This document shows positions 6,387-7,452 of a stretch of 7,452 nucleotides of DNA, one piece after another; positions within the stretch are counted from its first letter, which is position 1, and each line of letters starts with the position of its first letter. The position numbers and the translations under genes were made by a program. The notes under the pieces are model-generated. The model saw nothing but the letters and a program-made list of their open reading frames with translations, was not told the DNA's origin and searched no databases. Origin of the DNA: an uncultured Solirubrobacteraceae bacterium. GTDB taxonomy: Bacteria > Actinomycetota > Thermoleophilia > Solirubrobacterales > Solirubrobacteraceae. The stretch is from the NCBI GenBank assembly GCA_955652215.1, contig CATPAX010000131.1:1-7452 (forward strand), in the 5' to 3' direction.

Positions 6387-6713
6387 TCTTCGTGCCTCCA
6401 TTTCGTTTTCGATAGCTCTGAGGAGCACGTCAGCGCGATCGCGCCGCTCACGCAGCAACCTGTGCTGGCGGCGGAGATGATCCTCGACCTGGTCGGGGGC
6501 TGACAGGATCTCCGAGATCTCATCGAGGGCGAAGTCGAGCTCGCGATAGAACAAGATCGCTCGCAAGCGCTCCAGATCTTGGGCTGAGTACAACCTGTAC
6601 CCGGCGTCGCTTCTCGCGCTCGGCGGCAGCAGTCCGATTTCGTCGTAGTGGTGAAGCGTCCGCGGCGAAACATTCGACATCCGGACCACCTCGCCGACCC
6701 TGTACTCACTCAT
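5961..6713 (-). CDS. TipA-like MerR-family regulator with TipAS ligand-binding domain
   Basis: A 250-residue regulator. Residues 1-70 are the MerR winged helix (YRVGEVVRMSNVSPRTLHHY, then DAGYRLYSAQDLERL and AILFYRELDFALDEI); 75-109 is the dimerising coiled coil; about 145-247 is a TipAS domain (YISRWFYECGSEHHRGLAELYL, DPRFRKNYEEVMAGLAQYV). TipA of Streptomyces (253 residues) binds thiopeptides such as thiostrepton at cysteines in this region. Here Cys207 lies at the matching WFYEC position, and no second cysteine follows it, so covalent thiopeptide capture may differ. Related TipAS proteins bind other bulky antibiotics such as albicidin. The ATG at 6713 has no Shine-Dalgarno sequence, and the promoter sits so close that the message may be leaderless. 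A second start at 6386 would make a ligand-domain-only form. Confidence 0.92.
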   Translation of the reverse strand: MSEYRVGEVVRMSNVSPRTLHHYDEIGLLPPSARSDAGYRLYSAQDLERLRAILFYRELDFALDEISEILSAPDQVEDHLRRQHRLLRERRDRADVLLRAIENEMEARRMGIALTPEEQLGVFGNEPIDDYTGEAEKRWGEADSWRESQRRTAAYTKDDWIAIKREGAENLTAFADALKAGAPATSEPAMDAAEAHRQYISRWFYECGSEHHRGLAELYLSDPRFRKNYEEVMAGLAQYVHDAIIANSER

Positions 6714-6720
6714 GGAGTGG

Positions 6721-6751
6721 ATGCTCGGGCATCACGTAAGGTGAGAGTCAA
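6721..6751 (-). promoter_or_regulatory. TipA-type self-regulated promoter and operator
   Basis: On the minus strand TTGACT (-35, 6746-6751) is followed after 19 bases by GAGCAT (-10, 6721-6726). The long spacer is the hallmark of MerR-activated promoters. The spacer contains the dyad TCAC-N5-GTGA (6732-6744), the same arms and spacing as the known tipA operator of Streptomyces (TCAC-GTCAC-GTGA). The -10 ends 7 bases before the ATG at 6713, so the transcript may be leaderless. The weak -10 and long spacer fit a promoter that needs the drug-bound regulator to untwist it. Confidence 0.72.
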
Positions 6752-6809
6752 GCGATATTCAGCGCGCCTGCGAAATCAGGGCTGCGGGGGCGCGCCTATG
6801 TCGGCCACG

Positions 6810-6831
6810 GCGCGCTCTGACCCGAGCGCGC
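6810..6831 (-). terminator. Strong GC hairpin after the 76-residue gene, candidate terminator
   Basis: Perfect 8-pair stem GCGCGCTC / GAGCGCGC with a 6-base loop, 13 bases beyond the stop of the 76-residue gene and upstream of the MerR promoter. It would stop minus-strand transcription before the MerR gene. There is no U-tract, as is common in high-G+C actinobacterial terminators. Confidence 0.45.
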
Positions 6832-6844
6832 GGGCGATTGCGGA

Positions 6845-7075
6845 CTATCCGTCGATGCCCGACTGGACGGCCGGGTCAAGCGGAGCCTGCTCTTCTCCCG
6901 CCGTGATCGGCTCGCCGTCCTCGCCGTAAAGCACGTCGTGCGGCTGTCCGAGCGGGTCTGTCGACGCCAGCTTCCGGGCGTCTTTCTTGGCCTGCTTGTC
7001 GATCCGCTTTTCGCGGAGCCTTCTTTCCCGGTTCAGCTTTGCTGTGGTGGTTTTCCTCTTACCGCTTGATGCCAT
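6845..7075 (-). CDS. Small highly charged hypothetical protein
   Basis: A 76-residue protein with an excellent ribosome site: AGGAGG at 7082-7087, 6 bases before the ATG. Residues 1-36 are strongly basic and probably one long helix (KRKTTTAKLNRERRLREKR, then KQAKKDARK), which suggests nucleic-acid or ribosome contact. Residues 38-76 are acidic and proline-rich (DPLGQPHDVLYGEDGEPI) and likely disordered. There is no cysteine, membrane segment or known enzyme motif. Small proteins of this design occur in actinobacteria, to my recollection next to stress genes, but I know no assigned function. It lies downstream of the cold-shock gene on the same strand, separated by 236 bases that include several hairpins. 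Confidence 0.8.
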   Translation of the reverse strand: MASSGKRKTTTAKLNRERRLREKRIDKQAKKDARKLASTDPLGQPHDVLYGEDGEPITAGEEQAPLDPAVQSGIDG

Positions 7076-7103
7076 GCGTGTCCTCCTGCCAGCTTGATGC
7101 CAT
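7064..7103 (-). repeat. 12-base direct repeat duplicating the start of the 76-residue gene
   Basis: GCTTGATGCCAT (plus strand) occurs at 7064-7075 and again at 7092-7103. On the minus strand each copy reads ATGGCATCAAGC, the first four codons (M-A-S-S) of the 76-residue gene. The copies are 28 bases apart, so the upstream one is out of frame; the ribosome site of the real gene lies between them. Confidence 0.75.
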
Positions 7104-7137
7104 CGCGTCGAGCACGCGCGGAGGCTGGCGATTGAAA

Positions 7138-7156
7138 GCTGCCGTAGCCGGCAAGC
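7138..7156 (-). terminator. Hairpin followed by short T-run, possible terminator
   Basis: Stem of seven pairs with one bulged base (GCTTGCCG / CGGCAGC on the minus strand, 4-base loop), followed by TTTC. It is the third of three hairpins met by a transcript leaving the cold-shock gene and the only one with any T-run. It could end read-through before the 76-residue gene, or shape that gene's leader. Confidence 0.35.
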
Positions 7157-7233
7157 CGTGCAGGTCTCTGCTTGTCCCGGGTGTCACCAGCAGCCTCGTG
7201 GCCACATGTGGGCCCGGTCCTCCGGATTCGTAC

Positions 7234-7251
7234 GCCAGCGGCCCCGCTGGC
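7234..7251 (-). terminator. GC hairpin downstream of the cold-shock gene
   Basis: Perfect seven-pair stem GCCAGCG / CGCTGGC around a 4-base loop, 61 bases beyond the cold-shock stop and 6 bases past the larger hairpin. There is no U-run. It may be a back-up terminator or a 3' end stabiliser. Confidence 0.35.
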
Positions 7252-7256
7252 TTGCA

Positions 7257-7299
7257 GACCGACGCGAGCGAGAATCCCGATGATTCTCGCTCGCGGGTC
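7257..7299 (-). terminator. Long stable hairpin ending the cold-shock transcript
   Basis: A 13-pair perfect stem CGCGAGCGAGAAT (7263-7275) / ATTCTCGCTCGCG (7283-7295). One more pair closes the loop to 5 bases, and after a 2-base bulge GACC (7257-7260) pairs with GGTC (7296-7299): about 18 pairs in all. It begins 12 bases after the cold-shock stop codon (7312-7314), the expected place for an intrinsic terminator. The bases beyond it are not U-rich. It is the strongest inverted repeat I find in the window. Confidence 0.65.
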
Positions 7300-7311
7300 G
7301 AAACCTGCGGG

Positions 7312-7452
7312 TTAAAGCGCTTGGACGTTCGCGGCTGCGGGGCCCTTCGGGCCCTGCTCGGCGTCGTAGCTCACCTTCGCGCCCTCAGCAAGCGACTTGA
7401 AGCCGCTGCCCTGGATCGCGCTGTGATGTACGAACAGATCCTTGCCGGAATC
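7312..7452 (-). CDS. Cold-shock domain protein, N-terminus cut by window edge
   Basis: Forty-six C-terminal residues of a small CspA-type protein, entering from the right edge in frame. The RNP2 motif DLFVHHSAI is present near the start, followed by [14 protein letters not shown] and the usual end [14 protein letters not shown]. The family is normally about 67 residues, so roughly the first 20 (with the KGFGFI RNP1 motif) are outside. These proteins are single-stranded RNA/DNA-binding barrels that melt RNA structure. The stop is followed at 12 bases by a large hairpin, so it is probably transcribed alone. Confidence 0.95.
   Translation of the reverse strand, partial: DSGKDLFVHHSAIQGSGFKSLAEGAKVSYDAEQGPKGPAAANVQAL

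Noticed and set aside
7202..7211. Perfect 10-base palindrome CCACATGTGG as an operator
   Set aside because: It is a single short copy not near a start or promoter I can identify, and such a palindrome is easily found by chance.
1..7452. CRISPR array, tRNA, rRNA, insertion sequence or phage genes
   Set aside because: There are no spaced identical repeats, no cloverleaf with T-loop consensus, and no transposase or integrase motif in any frame.

Overview
The window is high-G+C bacterial DNA, roughly two thirds G+C by eye. Five genes start with GTG and several neighbours overlap by a few bases. The gene set (an actinobacterial-type [NiFe]-hydrogenase small subunit, a TipA-like MerR regulator, a small cold-shock protein) suggests a soil-type Actinomycetota. 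A deep-branching class such as Thermoleophilia is possible, but the sequence alone does not settle this.

Bases 1-2451, minus strand: a compact maturation operon in the order hypC, a second divergent HypC-like gene, hypD, hypE. hypE runs off the left edge. Every junction is a 4-base stop/start overlap (ATGA, GTGA, GTGA). The encoded proteins make and carry the Fe(CN)2CO unit of a [NiFe]-hydrogenase active site: HypE handles the cyanide precursor and HypC/HypD form the scaffold.

Bases 2452-2605: a 154-base divergent control region. It holds two copies of the dyad GTAA-N6-TTAC with centres exactly 25 bases apart, good candidates for a regulator's operator.

Bases 2606-4873, plus strand: a Crp/Fnr-like regulator, a [NiFe]-hydrogenase small subunit and a 115-residue Cys/His-motif protein. 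The regulator and small-subunit frames overlap by 32 bases, and the next junction is TAATG. The small subunit has the CxxD proximal-cluster motif and has no Tat signal or membrane anchor, as in the group 1h high-affinity hydrogenases. The large subunit is not next to it and is nowhere in the window.

Bases 4874-7452: apparently unrelated genes. They are a class I SAM-dependent methyltransferase (+), a convergent TipA-like MerR regulator (-) with a recognisable self-controlling promoter and an internal ribosome binding site for a short ligand-domain form, a 76-residue highly charged protein (-), and the C-terminal half of a cold-shock protein (-). Strong hairpins separate these units.

The main points of interest are the small subunit separated from its large subunit, the tandem unlike HypC proteins, the paired dyads in the divergent promoter, and the TipA-style dual start.
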